Shown in pieces: positions 53,639 to 64,000 of a DNA stretch of 64,000 nt (position 1 is its first letter; each line of letters opens with the position of its first letter). The stretch is from Ascochyta rabiei (Eukaryota > Ascomycota > Dothideomycetes > Pleosporales > Didymellaceae): contig NC_082409.1 of assembly GCF_004011695.2 (NCBI RefSeq), positions 2,108,001 to 2,172,000 of the forward strand. The letters run 5' to 3'. The notes beneath the pieces were generated by a model, which worked only from the letters and a program-made list of their open reading frames with translations, ran no database searches and was not told where the DNA came from. Made by a program: the position numbers and the translations under genes.

Positions 53639-55631
53639 TGGATGGTGGTGTATTGGGTGGCATTCAAGATTCTGTGGGAAAGCTGCGTCAGAGTGTCGGT
53701 CTGGTGGGGAGTTGCAAGCGGGTCGTCGTCATAAGAGGTTCGCAGAGAGATGGGGAAGCTCGAGCCGTCAATGAATGGACAATATTCAGGAGTGCATGAA
53801 AAGTCGGTGAATGTGGTCAACCACCAGGGCATGGCAGAAGCCTCAGGACAACGGGGGCATCCTCGAGGAGCTAGCCTTTACCGCGACCGCGAGATGCGGG
53901 GCCGCTCTGCACGTGAGATGCAGGTATGAGTCAAACATGGTGTGGTGAAGGCAGTGCATCCCGACCCAGAAACCCGACTCTTCTCTTTGCGGCCAGAAGA
54001 GTGAGCGAAAAACACGACCATCTCGCGGTGGGAGAGCGTGTTCATATGGTGTTCGACGCGACGATTCGGCCGCTGGGCCAGAGTGGATTGCTGCCTGGAC
54101 CGGCTTGAAACGTTTCATGGGTACGGACGAATGAGAAGGCCTGTTTCGCGGGACGGGGCATGCAGCTCTTGCAGTAGTACTGCAGTAGTACTACAGTAGC
54201 TTCTTGGGTGTTGTGGCTGGACGCACACGACTGGCGGTCAGCGCTCGAAATCGCGTGTAGCAGTGGCAAGCTGCGTTAAAGCCCGCATGCACATTGCCAT
54301 GGAGAGTCGCGATTCGAGAGACCAAAACAAAAACATCTGCCCGTTCCTGCGCTGGTGTGAGTCTTCGCGTCTGTTGGAGATGCAGCAGTAGAGAACGTGC
54401 GCGCTGAAACAGAGTTATCGATAGCTAGCCGGCAGGCGCGTCCCGCAGCTCAGCTCGCGTTTCTTCTACACCGTCCGCCACCGCATCATATATGAACCAG
54501 CAGCCGCGCCCTCTTCCGTGAAACACGTTTGACGACGTCGGTTTGATTGCGTCGACTTGATTGCAGTTGCTTGCAGTGTGCTTTGGTAAGATAATGCTGA
54601 GTAAGAGAGGAGAGACTGCCTTGGCTATCACCATACATTCACATCCAGCATCGTGCCTCAAGCGGCCTAGTCTACGCACAATGAATATTGGAGGAGACAG
54701 AGCAGCAACGCAGACCCCTTCCAGCAATGAAGACGACAACGAGACGCACGACAGGCCGTCCTTTCCAAACAACAACAACAACAACACAACAATACAACAA
54801 CACAACAACAACAACAACAATAACAACAATAACAACAACAGCTGTGCGTGTGTTGGGCTCCGTCCTTCCAGAACGAGCCAACGTACCCACTCCAACTGAC
54901 TCGCCCCACGACTAGCCTCAACTCCACCAGCTTTTCAGGCGAGCAGCATCGTGCATGTCTTGGCCAGACGCACGACTTGCACCGTCACGGCTCCTGCCAC
55001 CAGTCTCCCGCCCGACACTTGTGCGAAAAATGCCGCACTTGCATGAACGTGCTGTCGACCGGTCCCTTGGCCGTCGAGTCGCTTGGCCCGCTGCTGGCTG
55101 CTGGCAGTTCGCATGTAGGCAAGCTGTGAGCACGCACACAGACACATCGTACAGCAGAAACGCTGCCCTGTGTGAGCGCCGTTGAATGTCTTGTGCAACC
55201 TCATCTCATCCTTCGTGGCCCTTTCCGCAGATCCAGTTCGCCACGCTGCGCAGGTACCACGGCCGAGTCAGGCCCGTCTCCAGACCATGTCGGTGGGTCG
55301 GGATTCATTGGATGGAGACGGTGAATACATGTGCTGTCAAGCCCAGCGTTCCACGTCCGGGTACAACTCGGCCGGGAACTTCCCATCTGGAAGATTCCAT
55401 GGTTGGGCTCTCCAACCTTGGAGGCGTGAAACACGCACATGTTGTTTCGTTTCAAGTGCTGCATTTGGCTTCAGTAAGGCTACTGAGGTAGTAAGTGATT
55501 GGCTGGAAACATAGTTCTGCCGTCGTGCTGCGGCCCGGAGCACGCCTCCACCTCCACTTCCGTCATGCCTAACGGCTGCCCAGTCCCATACTGGACAGAA
55601 GCATCTCTTCACTCCACTGTCCTGTGACTCT
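53639..55631. other. Gene-free stretch with AAC microsatellite
   Basis: About 2 kb without a supported gene. It contains a repeated GCAGTAGTACT element at 54173-54196 and the AAC microsatellite at 54765-54842. The ORF 53843-54118 minus has no recognised similarity. Confidence 0.45.
54765..54842. repeat. (AAC)n trinucleotide microsatellite
   Basis: About 25 copies of AAC with a few ACA/AAT interruptions. It reads as Thr/Asn/Gln runs in plus frames, without coding support. Confidence 0.85.
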
Positions 55632-57189
55632 TCATCGCCTCTTCTCGTCCGAGAACCTCGGTGCGCCCTCCGGCACGGGAGGAGGCTGGTAGGTCCCTCT
55701 GTATCCGTTGATCGGTGGCAGATCCTGTCCGACGGCTTCCTCATAAGTCGGCGGCGGCGGCCCGTCGAATGAGTCGCTTTGTGGCCTCGCAGTCGCGTTG
55801 GGAGATGTGTTTGACCCTGCAAACCCTGCCTGTGATGATGTGCCAGGAGTGTGCGGTCTCTGAGGTGGAGGCGGAGGCACGCCCAGGTTTGCCATCTTGC
55901 CTGCTTCTCCTGTCAACGCAGCTTCAAGCAACGCCTTTGGCGGAGCAATGCCAGAGTACACCTTGACCGGCAGCCTCAACGGCAAAACGATCAACTGATC
56001 TTCGCCCTGCTTGTAGGAGCCGTAGCCAATGCCCACGCGCACTTCCAGCTCGTAGAACCGTGACAAGTTGCAGGTTTGGAAGGTCGGTGGGACGGTATTG
56101 GGAAGCGGTTTGCCCGACCAATACTCTGGGTTGATGGAAACCTCTGTCTCCACAGGATCTGTAGGCGATCCTAGTGGAATCGCCATGTTGCTGAAGGAGC
56201 AGAGAATCCAGCTGTTCGATTCTGTCCGAGTCACCTCGTGCGCCCGCACCTTGGTATAGCCAATCAGCTCGATCTGGAGCATCTGAAGGTATACATTCTT
56301 CGTCCGTGCGCTCATACTCTTCATGAGCAGTCGTAAGGGAAGGTCCTGGTTGGCGGTGAGGATGGCGGGATTGGGTAGTCGCGCATCAAGTACTACACGC
56401 GGCGGTGGGCCAAAGGAAGTTGGTGACGATGGCGCGCTCAGCGCTGAGCTTTTCGTTTCCAACAGGCTGGGCTTCTTCCCTGCCGCCGCGCTCGGCGCAT
56501 TCTCCAAGAACTGGTGTTGTCGTCTCGCATACGCCTCGCCATCCGTCCTCTCCGGTCGTGGTGGCTCGATCGGCAACAAGGTGAAATTCGCAATCGCCCT
56601 TGGGTTCTCCTTGAACAGCGATGGCCTGCTCACCGTCACCTTCACAAAGTATCGAATTTCCGCCTCGCCAGGGAAGCCAGTAAGTGAAGGCGGCAGGGTC
56701 GCCTTGACGTGTTGTGTCGGCGCTTTCGCGAACTCGGGAATTGTATTCGCGAAGGAAATGTTCGAGATAGGAGCAGTCGACTGCTGTGCATGGCACGACG
56801 TGTTCAACGGGATCTATCTCTGTTTAGCAGGCGATTGAGACTCAAGGGTACGCGCGACTCACTTTGAATTGGAAAGGGTACTCGAAGTTGCCAGCGTTCA
56901 AGGTGAAGCCAGTCTTGTTGTTGGTGGGGAGATCCTCCGGACGCATGTTTGCGGGCCACACCACCTCCGTCTTGTACAGAACCTTGTGGACCTCCAGCAC
57001 CGGTCGCTGCTTGTCTGGTCTGCTAGGGTGTATCGGCGCGAGTAACCTCGTCTTGGACTCACCCTCCAGCTTTACTACAATGCTGCTGACATTGGTGGGA
57101 TTAGGCACCCGTAGGAAGACTCTTCCTTGTATAACATCAAGATTCGTGTAGTGCTCGTGCGGGTGGTCGAGTGCGATGGAGACCAGCAT
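55632..57189 (-). CDS. Alpha-arrestin (arrestin N- and C-domain, PPxY motif)
   Basis: Exons 57189-56863 and 56813-55632 give 502 aa. The N-terminal arrestin fold is shown by VIQGRVFLRVPNPTNVSS, VVKLEGESKT, and FEYPFQFKIPLNTS across the splice. The C-terminal arrestin fold covers about 230-400 (VYLQMLQIELIGYTKVRAHE, YELEVRVGIGYG, LPLRLPVKVYSG). The tail is Pro-rich and carries PPTY at residues 463-466, the PY motif that binds the WW domains of Rsp5/HulA ubiquitin ligases. Fungal alpha-arrestins bring the ligase to plasma-membrane transporters to drive their endocytosis; that role is inferred here. The ATG at 57189 places the arrestin fold at the very N-terminus, as expected. Confidence 0.92.
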
Positions 57190-58022
57190 CGTGAGGAGGT
57201 TACTATCGTATTCTTGGTAACTGTCGAGTCCTTCTGGTCTCGTCGTGTGAGTTCAGGTGAGCGGATAGTTGCAGTCCTGGTGGGGGTTGGGCAGCATGTC
57301 ACTTTATGGCCGAGGAGGGAGGGGGTATCTTGCTTTGAGCAGGAATCTGTGTTTACGGGAAAACGCGGCACAGCCCAAGAAACGCGTGTCCTCGGTGTTC
57401 GAGCGTTGCTGCACGTCAAATGGCACAAACGTCAAATGGCACAAACGTGAAATGTCAAACGTCAAATGTCAAATGTCGGAGCGCGGCGGAGGGGCGTAAG
57501 CGACGTCATAGGGGTCATACGCCCTTTTCCTTACGGCCTCTCTTGTTGCAACATAGCCGGACGGCAGCAGAGCTTTCCACTGTACAGTCGAGCCCGGAGG
57601 TCGTCAATGAATCTCATGCGATCGTTCGACATAGGCAAAATACCTTGCAGTCCTTTGTCTACGTGACAGATTGCACGACGCAAGCAGATCTGATGTGTCT
57701 ACCCCCGCTTCAATGCTAATTCAGAGCCGTACCTAGACATGGTTACTGACCCTACCCGTAAGCTTCGTTGATGTACCCGCGTATGATACATGGTTTCTGC
57801 CCCCTCTTCCCAAACATCAAGGCCTCCATCCTTATGCAACATGCAGGGCACAGCCACAGCCACAGCCGCACTATTGGGCTGATGCAAGGCTTTTCTCGCT
57901 CCAACACTCCATTATTGGACATTACTACCCGAACTCAGCAATGCCTGACGCGTCCTTGCGTCTTCTATGCTGCAAGCTGAGGCTATCATCCCTAGCCCAG
58001 TATTCCACGCATGGCTACAAAG
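57190..58022. other. Intergenic stretch with short CAAATGGCACAAACGT repeats
   Basis: About 830 bp. At 57413-57478 there are four to five partial copies of a 9-17 bp word (ACGTCAAATG, GGCACAAACGT). No gene is supported. Confidence 0.5.
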
Positions 58023-59269
58023 CTACAACTTCTCCTTCGCGAGCATGTCTAAGATGCAATTAGTACAATTGTATCCTGGATTGGGGAGCCGGAGCCTCGA
58101 CCGCTTCTACTTACCACAAATGTCAAGGTACAGTGCAATCGCATTGAAGCTGCCTTTGTCAGCGATGCGCATGCGGAAGCGGTGTGTTTAGCAGCCTTAC
58201 TTTCTCTTGCTACCAGTGAGCTCCCAGAACCACCACTTCATGCGGTTGGTCCAATTTATCAAGTCAAGGTGGCTTACGCCTATCAGTGTTCCTTTATACT
58301 CTCCCCATTGGCTTGAAGAGACGCTGAAAAAGTGGTCAGCTTCACCGTGTTGTCATGGACATGTAAGCTTACCTGACAAGGCCATCGTTGATACCTTCTT
58401 CTCGCTTGACAATGAGATGCGATGGAGCAAACACAGACCACCGTGCAGGCTCCAAAGATGCCCCGTAAGAGAAATATCTCACGTCTTCGATGTCTGGGGT
58501 CCTTGGGTTGAAACTCTCCCGCATGTACTTCAGCGTGAGCTGAGAGAATGCGCCAGTCTCAAACCCAAAGTACTCTATGACGTTGTATATCCTTTTGATC
58601 CTACGAGGACCGATTGTATCGAACATGTAGTCTGCGAATGCAGAGCCTCGATGTGGTGTTGCGATGGTGGTGAGAGACTTTATCTTGAAGTCGGTCGGTT
58701 TGAGCTGACTGATCATGTAGCGCGAGTCGAGACCGCCCATGCTGTGTGCTATTATGTTCACTTCCTTGCCCTTGGCTCTTGCTGCGATGCTCTCAGCCAG
58801 CTTTGCTGCCCTAGCTTCGACGCTGCCGCTTGGCGGAACAGTAGCTACAATGACCTCGATGCCCTTGGCCGACAACGCTTCCGTGATGCCACGCCAGTAT
58901 TTCAGACCAGGAAGAAACTGACCCGCAAGTCGAAGTTCGCTGAAGCCGAGGAGACCGTGAGCGAGGACGATCGTGTGTTTCTGCGCGCGTGTCAGATGTC
59001 GTGTCGGTGTCGAGGTGCTATACAAACCGGTGTGGCTGGCAGCAGTCAGTTTGTGTGCTTCGATCATCCAATGTTAGCTTACCATATTCCTCACGAATTA
59101 ATGCAAATTCATCTGTAATCTCTCGACCTATCGACTCGATGCGCGGGTCTTCTTTGCGCCATGATGTGCTGCTAAACTGGCACCGAGCCAGCCGTTGTAC
59201 TGATAGGCGCAAGGCAGGCACAGGAAGCTTGTAGGAGCGAACGGTCGCTCGGGCACATGTTCGTATCAT
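58023..59269 (-). CDS. Triacylglycerol lipase, Tgl2-like, probably mitochondrial
   Basis: An alpha/beta-hydrolase. Six exons on the minus strand (59269-59083, 59035-59028, 58980-58373, 58323-58201, 58149-58115, 58048-58023) give 328 aa. The Arg-rich, acid-free N-terminus (MIRTCARATVRSYK) looks like a mitochondrial presequence. Oxyanion loop HGLLGF starts at residue 73, and the nucleophile elbow AHSMGG has Ser145. GVSHLDLINW provides the likely catalytic His, and the end is FNAIALYLDICDMLAKEKL. Exon 2 is only 8 nt. It joins REEY to ATPKHTIVLAHG, matching the family; without it the frames of exons 1 and 3 do not agree. Both flanking introns are 47 bp with CTGAC branch sites. The last two exons are also very small (35 and 26 nt). 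Confidence 0.9.
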
Positions 59270-59822
59270 TGGGTGCGGCACATTGCCGTGTTGGTGTTGA
59301 GGCTCAAAGCTCTAATTTGTTCGAGTTGGGGCGCGTTGATTTAGCTCGGTGACGTAGCGAACGCGACATGCGGCAGGGATCTTTCACATATGCAAGGCAT
59401 GGCTTCAGCGTAGATAACTATTGTGAAGGGGCAACCTCAAGCATCGTTGCGCAGGAGAATGGTGTCTTGAACAAGTAACAGGTCTGTTCATGTCTGTTGG
59501 AGCTCACAGGATGTGACCTGGATTTAGGTAGTGGTTCGGCGCTAGCATCGACATGTGTTAAATCAGTGTGAAGGAGGTCACAAGTTCGAAATACTGAAAT
59601 CACAGACACAAGGCAGTTCCAATGGATACAGAGAAGAAAGCTCGCTTGAAATTGGGAAGTCTGTTGCTTAGCTAGTCGAAATCCACCGTCTTCAGTGAGA
59701 TCGATGGACATGTACAGGTCATCTCGCTATACCTTAGGCATGAAGCCTAGGTCGTGCACAACGCATCACCGTCGCGGTGAGCGATTTTTAGTTGTTCGTT
59801 CAGCGTGTGTGGTGCTATTGCT
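59270..59822. other. Intergenic stretch between lipase and V-ATPase G genes
   Basis: About 550 bp holding the lipase promoter and the 3' UTR of the upstream tandem gene. No other feature is seen. Confidence 0.5.
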
Positions 59823-60434
59823 TTAATCCTTGCGCGCTGGCTTGGGGTTGGCATTCGTTACGGCCTTGATCAGTTGCTCAACAACCTTGCTGCCGGACTT
59901 GTTGCCCAGGTCTTCGACCTCCTTGACCTTGGCGTCTGTGTCCTTCTTCGCGTCATCCTCAGCCTTCTTGTTGCCTGAGCTGTGCTGTGTGATTGTTAGC
60001 CTCCCCTGCCCCTCTCATTGTGTGTGTGTTATGCATTCGATGCGCACCTCCTTATCGAACTTCTGGTACTCTGCCTCCTTCTCCTTCTTGTACTCCTCAA
60101 TCTCCTTCTGCGCCTCGCTTCGTGCGTCCTTTACTCGCTTCGTACGGTCTTCAAGGTTAGGTTGGTCTAGACATGCGAAGATGGCGGGGGTCGTTTACAT
60201 TCTCTTGCTGTGCAAATGTTAGCTGTTGCTGTTGCAATAGTGTTTTAAATGCGAGGTACCTTGCTGGACGATCTTCTGTGCATCGCGCTCGGCCTGGTCG
60301 CTATGTGAGCTGTATACGGATTGAAATGGGTTGCAGTGCTTACGTCAAGCAGCGTCTGGATTCCGGCAGAGTTTTGGGCGGACTGTGAAGGATTAGTACT
60401 GTGTGCAGCGCCCGTTCCTTATAGAACTCACCAT
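59823..60434 (-). CDS. VMA10: V-type proton ATPase subunit G
   Basis: Part of the peripheral stalk of the vacuolar proton pump. Six exons on the minus strand (60434-60432, 60382-60344, 60293-60260, 60207-60199, 60148-60048, 59984-59823) give 115 aa, the usual length of about 114. Exon 1 contributes just the ATG. Exon 4 is a 9-nt micro-exon (coding part of A-R-E-Y). The joined text SAQNSAGIQTLLDAERDAQ, KIVQQAREYRTKRVKDAR and EIEEYKKEKEAEYQKFD is the classic subunit G coiled coil. The last exon is helical and ends NPKPARKD. Skipping the micro-exon would remove three residues but leave the frame intact. The gene is head-to-head with PET117. Confidence 0.95.
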
Positions 60435-60628
60435 GTTGAGAACTAGGCGATTGTGCGGTGGACGTTCGATATCGCGGGTTGACGTTGCGGAGAGGTATGA
60501 TGCAGCAGCGGCCTCGACCTTGGCGGCAGATCCACCTCGTGGTCCCTGGCCCAAGCTCTATCCGATCTCGAATTGTCCGCAACTTTGCGCAGCGAAGTCT
60601 TTCGCATCGCTACGTCAACACTGCCAAC
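60435..60628. promoter_or_regulatory. Bidirectional promoter shared by VMA10 and PET117
   Basis: Just 194 bp separate the two divergent start codons, so both promoters and both 5' UTRs must overlap or be very short. No specific site was identified. Confidence 0.7.
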
Positions 60629-60943
60629 ATGTCTCGAGCATCCCAGATCACATTAGCGACCACCTGCACAATCGCGATTGGCACCGTTGCATTCGTCCAC
60701 TTTTCGCAGAAACAGGACAAAGCTGTCAGTCCATCTTACGCCATGGGGCAAAACATACGTTCTGATAATCTCCTATAGGCCATGCACGCCGGAGTTATTC
60801 GTGACTACGAGCAGCAAAGAGTCAAACGTGAACGACAAGCCGACTTCGAGATGCAGAAAGCGCTTCAAGAGGAATACCTGAAGTACCAGACGGTCCACGA
60901 TAGTAGTACACCCGAACCGCCACAAGGATCTCCGGGGAGATAG
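60629..60943 (+). CDS. PET117: Cytochrome c oxidase assembly protein Pet117
   Basis: A small mitochondrial inner-membrane protein needed for heme A synthesis and complex IV assembly. Exons 60629-60724 and 60779-60943 give 86 aa. It has an N-terminal helix (ASQITLATTCTIAIGTVAFV) then HFSQKQDK, as in Pet117. The splice gives KAAMHAGVIRDYEQQRVKRE, the most conserved family stretch. The tail is longer than in yeast and ends TPEPPQGSPGR. It is divergent from VMA10. Confidence 0.9.
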
Positions 60944-63215
60944 TGCCAAGGAACGCTACAGCTATACGAAACCATGCAGTAGGGCCACAAGAGATAATCA
61001 GGGCATATTTTGCGGGATCGCTCAGCAACCATATCTTCACGCCACGCGTCGTGCCCAACTTCGCCCTGCGGTTATCGGCCTATGTCGGACAAGGCTGAAC
61101 ATTGACGCCTTGTCTCACGCCGATGTGTGCTGTTCGAATCTCAAGCAGCATAAGAACCACGAGCAGACATCACATGCATGGCTGCCAATTGCCACTCGGT
61201 TCGACACTTGGAAGTTTGGCAGAGAGAGGTGTACGTGCATACTAGTCGACAGCTGGGTATGTTAATGGAGGAGGAGAGGAGAAAACGATGACAATAACAG
61301 TCGAATGCAACGCAAAGTACGCAATAAGATTGATGGACCAGTCTTTTAAAGAAAATCAGTTGCGATCATGATAAGATTTCTGTCAAGAGGTTAAATGTTT
61401 TCCTGTGCTGCTTGGGGGTGGAGCCTCTGAACAGATGTTGTCCTAGAGTGCACGAAAGAAGCCAAGCAAGAGGTCGCAATCATCAAGGCTCCTCTAGCAA
61501 GCAATTAGAGTATCAACAATGGGCAAATGGCAAACCTGGAACCACAAGGTGTATCTCACTTTCAAGTCATATTGCCCACCGTCCACTCCTTCCCTCTCAT
61601 AGCACGTGCTGACGCTTGAGCAGACGGTGGCACGGTTTCAAGCGGCAGCAAAATCGTTTTATAGCAGACGCACTCCTTCTGTAACTAACGCTGTTTCTAC
61701 GAACCTGGTGCCAGGGTACGATTGTTGCTTATATGCAAGAATGACAGAAGCATATCGCTTGTCGTCAAGAGTCTAAGGAGACACCGCTGGGCAAACTGGA
61801 GCATTTACAGCAGTTTTGGACACTCGACTTTCCATCTTTCTGGAATGCCTTTACATTAGGCTGAGATCGCCAACGGCGTTCTTGCACTCAGCCATTCACG
61901 GATTCCTGGGTTCACTCCACTTGTTGATGTTTGTGGAGACCGGTGAGGATAGTGTCGTGAAGTGTGACTGCTTCAAAGTGGCTATGCTCACTAACCTACA
62001 GCGGAAGTAATGTTGGCAAGGGACTGGTTGTTGGCTTTTAGGCGAACGAAGCAGATCTGACCATCACACGCGAGCGCCTAACGCCACACTGTTTGTGCTG
62101 CGCCTTGCTACAATCTGCTGATGGTGACTACTATGGCCGGATACCTAAGCACCTCCACACCGGGTGTAAACCGACCAACCTAGTAAAAGTATATACCTCG
62201 CCAAGGATTACCGCTACCATTATCATTGCCACCATTCATCACCGTACCACGACCAGAATCAAAGGTCCTGCGAGCGATCTGTTCAAGGGAATACTGTTTG
62301 CGTGCTATCGCAAACCCTTAGGAGAGATTCTATATTCAAGGAAAGCAAAGTTCTGGCGATGAACGGCAAACCAGCACTGATATGCGAAGTAGAGTTGGCG
62401 GGGAGAGACACTAATGTGCATCAGAACTCTGCTTTTTCCGATTGAGCACGATTGCTCTCGATGCCTCACAAGTGTGGCAGTGAACGGTTAATCTCACCAA
62501 ACACCAACATCGTGATATCTCCTCGGGTCTCGGAACAACAGAGCACCATGCATGTGCTGTGTCCACTGACGGGGCGGGCTAGCGTCGAAGCTTGGCGCAT
62601 TATGCTTCTTGGCAGATCGTCGCTGATGAAGTCATTCAGTGCAGGTTTCCAGATTTTAGGTGCGTTTGTTCGTGCAACTCACACGTCAACAATGGATACA
62701 ACCATCGTTCCGTGGAGTGAACACAGGCAGAGATGCGGATGGTGAGGGTGTTTCCAAAGTTGCTGCGTCGATACGTAATATTCTCCTCTTATTGCGCCGA
62801 GACCAAGGCATATTGAGTGGCTTTCGGACACTCACACCCACACAAGTGGCGATAATCCAGATTGCTGATTGGCTTCTACGGTGTAGGGCTGTGTGTAACG
62901 CCGGTCGGGCCTGCCTTAGTTCAGACCCTTATTTCCTTGAGGCTTTCTTCCATGACGCAGGGCTGTGTTTTCGCCCCTGCCCAATAGTGAGCTCACACAT
63001 CACATATAAGCCCAACGTCTCTGCCGTTGTCAGCTTTTGTTTTCCAGAATCAAGCACTCAAACAGTACCCTTTCACACCATCTCACCTTTACCGCAAACA
63101 GCTTGTCTTGAAACAGTCAACACCCTTCTGTTTCACCGCTTCCGGAGACAAGAGTCGCGCACGTCCGAATAGACTCTGAGTGTCAGCTCCACTTCACCAC
63201 CAAACTACCTCCACT
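60944..63215. other. Gene-free stretch before the terminal gene
   Basis: About 2.3 kb with no supported gene. ORFs such as 62660-63172 plus show no domain. The 200 bp before 63216 should be the promoter and 5' UTR of the next gene. Confidence 0.45.
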
Positions 63216-64000
63216 ATGAAGGTCACACAATATCTCGCTGGCGTCGCGCTCGCAACGTCGGTAGCCAACGCCGCTTCAATACCAGAAGTCAACGCCATCA
63301 ACCTCATTGATGACCACGCCGATGTCTTACCTCGCTCATCAGAAGTCGTTGCGCCAGATCACAGCCTAGAGAGAAGGAAAGGCGGTGGCGGTCGCAGCGG
63401 TGGTAGTTCTTCGGGAGGTTCTTCTGGAGGTCGATCAGGTGGTGGCAGTGGTGGCAGCAGCCGCACATCGAGTAACTCGGCAGCTGGAGGGCGCACGAGC
63501 GCAGGATCCGGCGCGCCTCGCGCTTACGGTGGATACTATGGCGGTGGAGCATCTGTGCCTTATACTGCAGGTCGAAGCACGCCCAAGGGCCTAGTCGCTG
63601 CCCCTCTGCTTTTGGGTGTCGGTCTTCTGGCCATCATGCCCGGTCTTTGGCTGTATTCGGCTTATCCATACCACTACAGCAACCCCTACAGGTTCTACAA
63701 CCAAAGCGAAACAAACCAGAACAATCCCAACGGCACAAACACAACGCTTCCCGTCACGTGTCTCTGCCAGGAGTACAGCCCCTGCGGTTGTGACGAGAAC
63801 GACGACCCGAAGTACATCAACGGTCTTGTCGGTAATGGAAGCTACGCCGCGTTGAACAAATCTCTTGTGACTGTCGCTGACGTCAACGGCACAAAGAACC
63901 TGGTCCTCAACGGTACGCTTCCCAACGGCACAACTGCCCCGGGTGGCTCCGACGATGATGAGAGCGCTGCCATCAACCTCAAGATTGGCAAGTACGCTGG
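63216..64000 (+). CDS. Secreted or membrane Gly-rich protein (DUF7732-like), cut by the window end
   Basis: An open frame of 261 codons running off the window, without a stop. Residues 1-20 are a signal peptide (MKVTQYLAGVALATSVANA), followed by a short propeptide-like part ending LERRKGG. Next is a Gly/Ser-rich region (about 55-100), a hydrophobic segment (GLVAAPLLLGVGLLAIMPGLW, about 127-147), and a Cys motif TCLCQEYSPCGCDEN. The remainder is Asn/Gly/Thr-rich with many N-glycosylation sequons (NGT, NGS, NTT). The Cys motif and layout match a fungal family that I know as DUF7732. The function is unknown, probably at the cell surface. The 3' part, including possible further introns, is not in the window. 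Confidence 0.8.
   Translation, partial: MKVTQYLAGVALATSVANAASIPEVNAINLIDDHADVLPRSSEVVAPDHSLERRKGGGGRSGGSSSGGSSGGRSGGGSGGSSRTSSNSAAGGRTSAGSGAPRAYGGYYGGGASVPYTAGRSTPKGLVAAPLLLGVGLLAIMPGLWLYSAYPYHYSNPYRFYNQSETNQNNPNGTNTTLPVTCLCQEYSPCGCDENDDPKYINGLVGNGSYAALNKSLVTVADVNGTKNLVLNGTLPNGTTAPGGSDDDESAAINLKIGKYA

Noticed and set aside
59028..59067. Internal ATG at 59067 as the lipase start
   Set aside because: It would drop the mitochondrial-type N-terminus and the REEY segment, and it reads through a stretch that the micro-exon model explains as introns.
61120..61150. tRNA-like T-arm word GTTCGAATC near 61132
   Set aside because: No matching A box, anticodon arm or acceptor stem could be found around it.

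Overview
The window reads as nuclear DNA of a filamentous ascomycete, most probably a Dothideomycete of the Pleosporales type. Most genes are broken by short introns of 47-71 bp with GT...CTNAC...AG signals. The gene set is typically fungal: a Zn2Cys6 regulator, a HET-domain relic, a fungal STAND-type N-terminal domain, a Gid1/RanBPM protein, Ies4, Pet117 and a PAN/CBM secreted protein. The order is inferred from gene content and was not searched.

Layout. 0.8-2.4 kb: UDP-GlcNAc pyrophosphorylase (minus). 3.1-7.6 kb: an L-rhamnonate dehydratase gene divergent from a Zn2Cys6 activator. 8.4-9.7 kb: a D-amino-acid oxidase with a C-terminal AKL. 12.5-14.3 kb: an MFS sugar transporter. 14.9-19.7 kb: a membrane J-protein, a disordered protein and a secreted PAN/CBM protein. 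19.7-28.2 kb: a mobile-element island with an A/T-rich inverted-repeat cluster, a Helitron whose Rep-helicase ORF is broken by two stop codons and an apparent C-tract frameshift, and a four-exon gene for a Cys-cluster (DUF3716-like) protein with a basic tail. 29.0-31.0 kb: a concentrative nucleoside transporter. 31-36 kb: about 5 kb without a recognisable gene, with several microsatellites. 36.0-39.8 kb: Ies4-like and Gid1/Vid30-like genes. 40-43.9 kb: a three-copy 94-bp repeat, a HET pseudogene and AT-rich relics. 43.9-47.5 kb: a STAND-N-like protein and a single-pass membrane protein. 48.6-53.6 kb: an Hsp70-like ATPase and an F-box-like protein, convergent. 55.6-60.9 kb: an alpha-arrestin, a mitochondrial-type lipase, V-ATPase subunit G and, head-to-head with it, Pet117. 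63.2 kb to the end: the 5' part of a secreted/membrane protein.

How genes may work together. The dehydratase/regulator pair, perhaps with the sugar transporter, suggests a small L-rhamnose utilisation locus (inferred). VMA10 and PET117 share a 194-bp bidirectional promoter region. The Helitron and the DUF3716-like gene may be one mobile unit.

The most useful points from reading the sequence are micro-exons of 8 nt (lipase) and 9 nt (V-ATPase G) that restore conserved family sequence. Others are an ATG-only first exon, a probable GC-AG intron in the Hsp70-like gene, and Helitron stop codons that both fit a CpA-to-TpA change as in light RIP.
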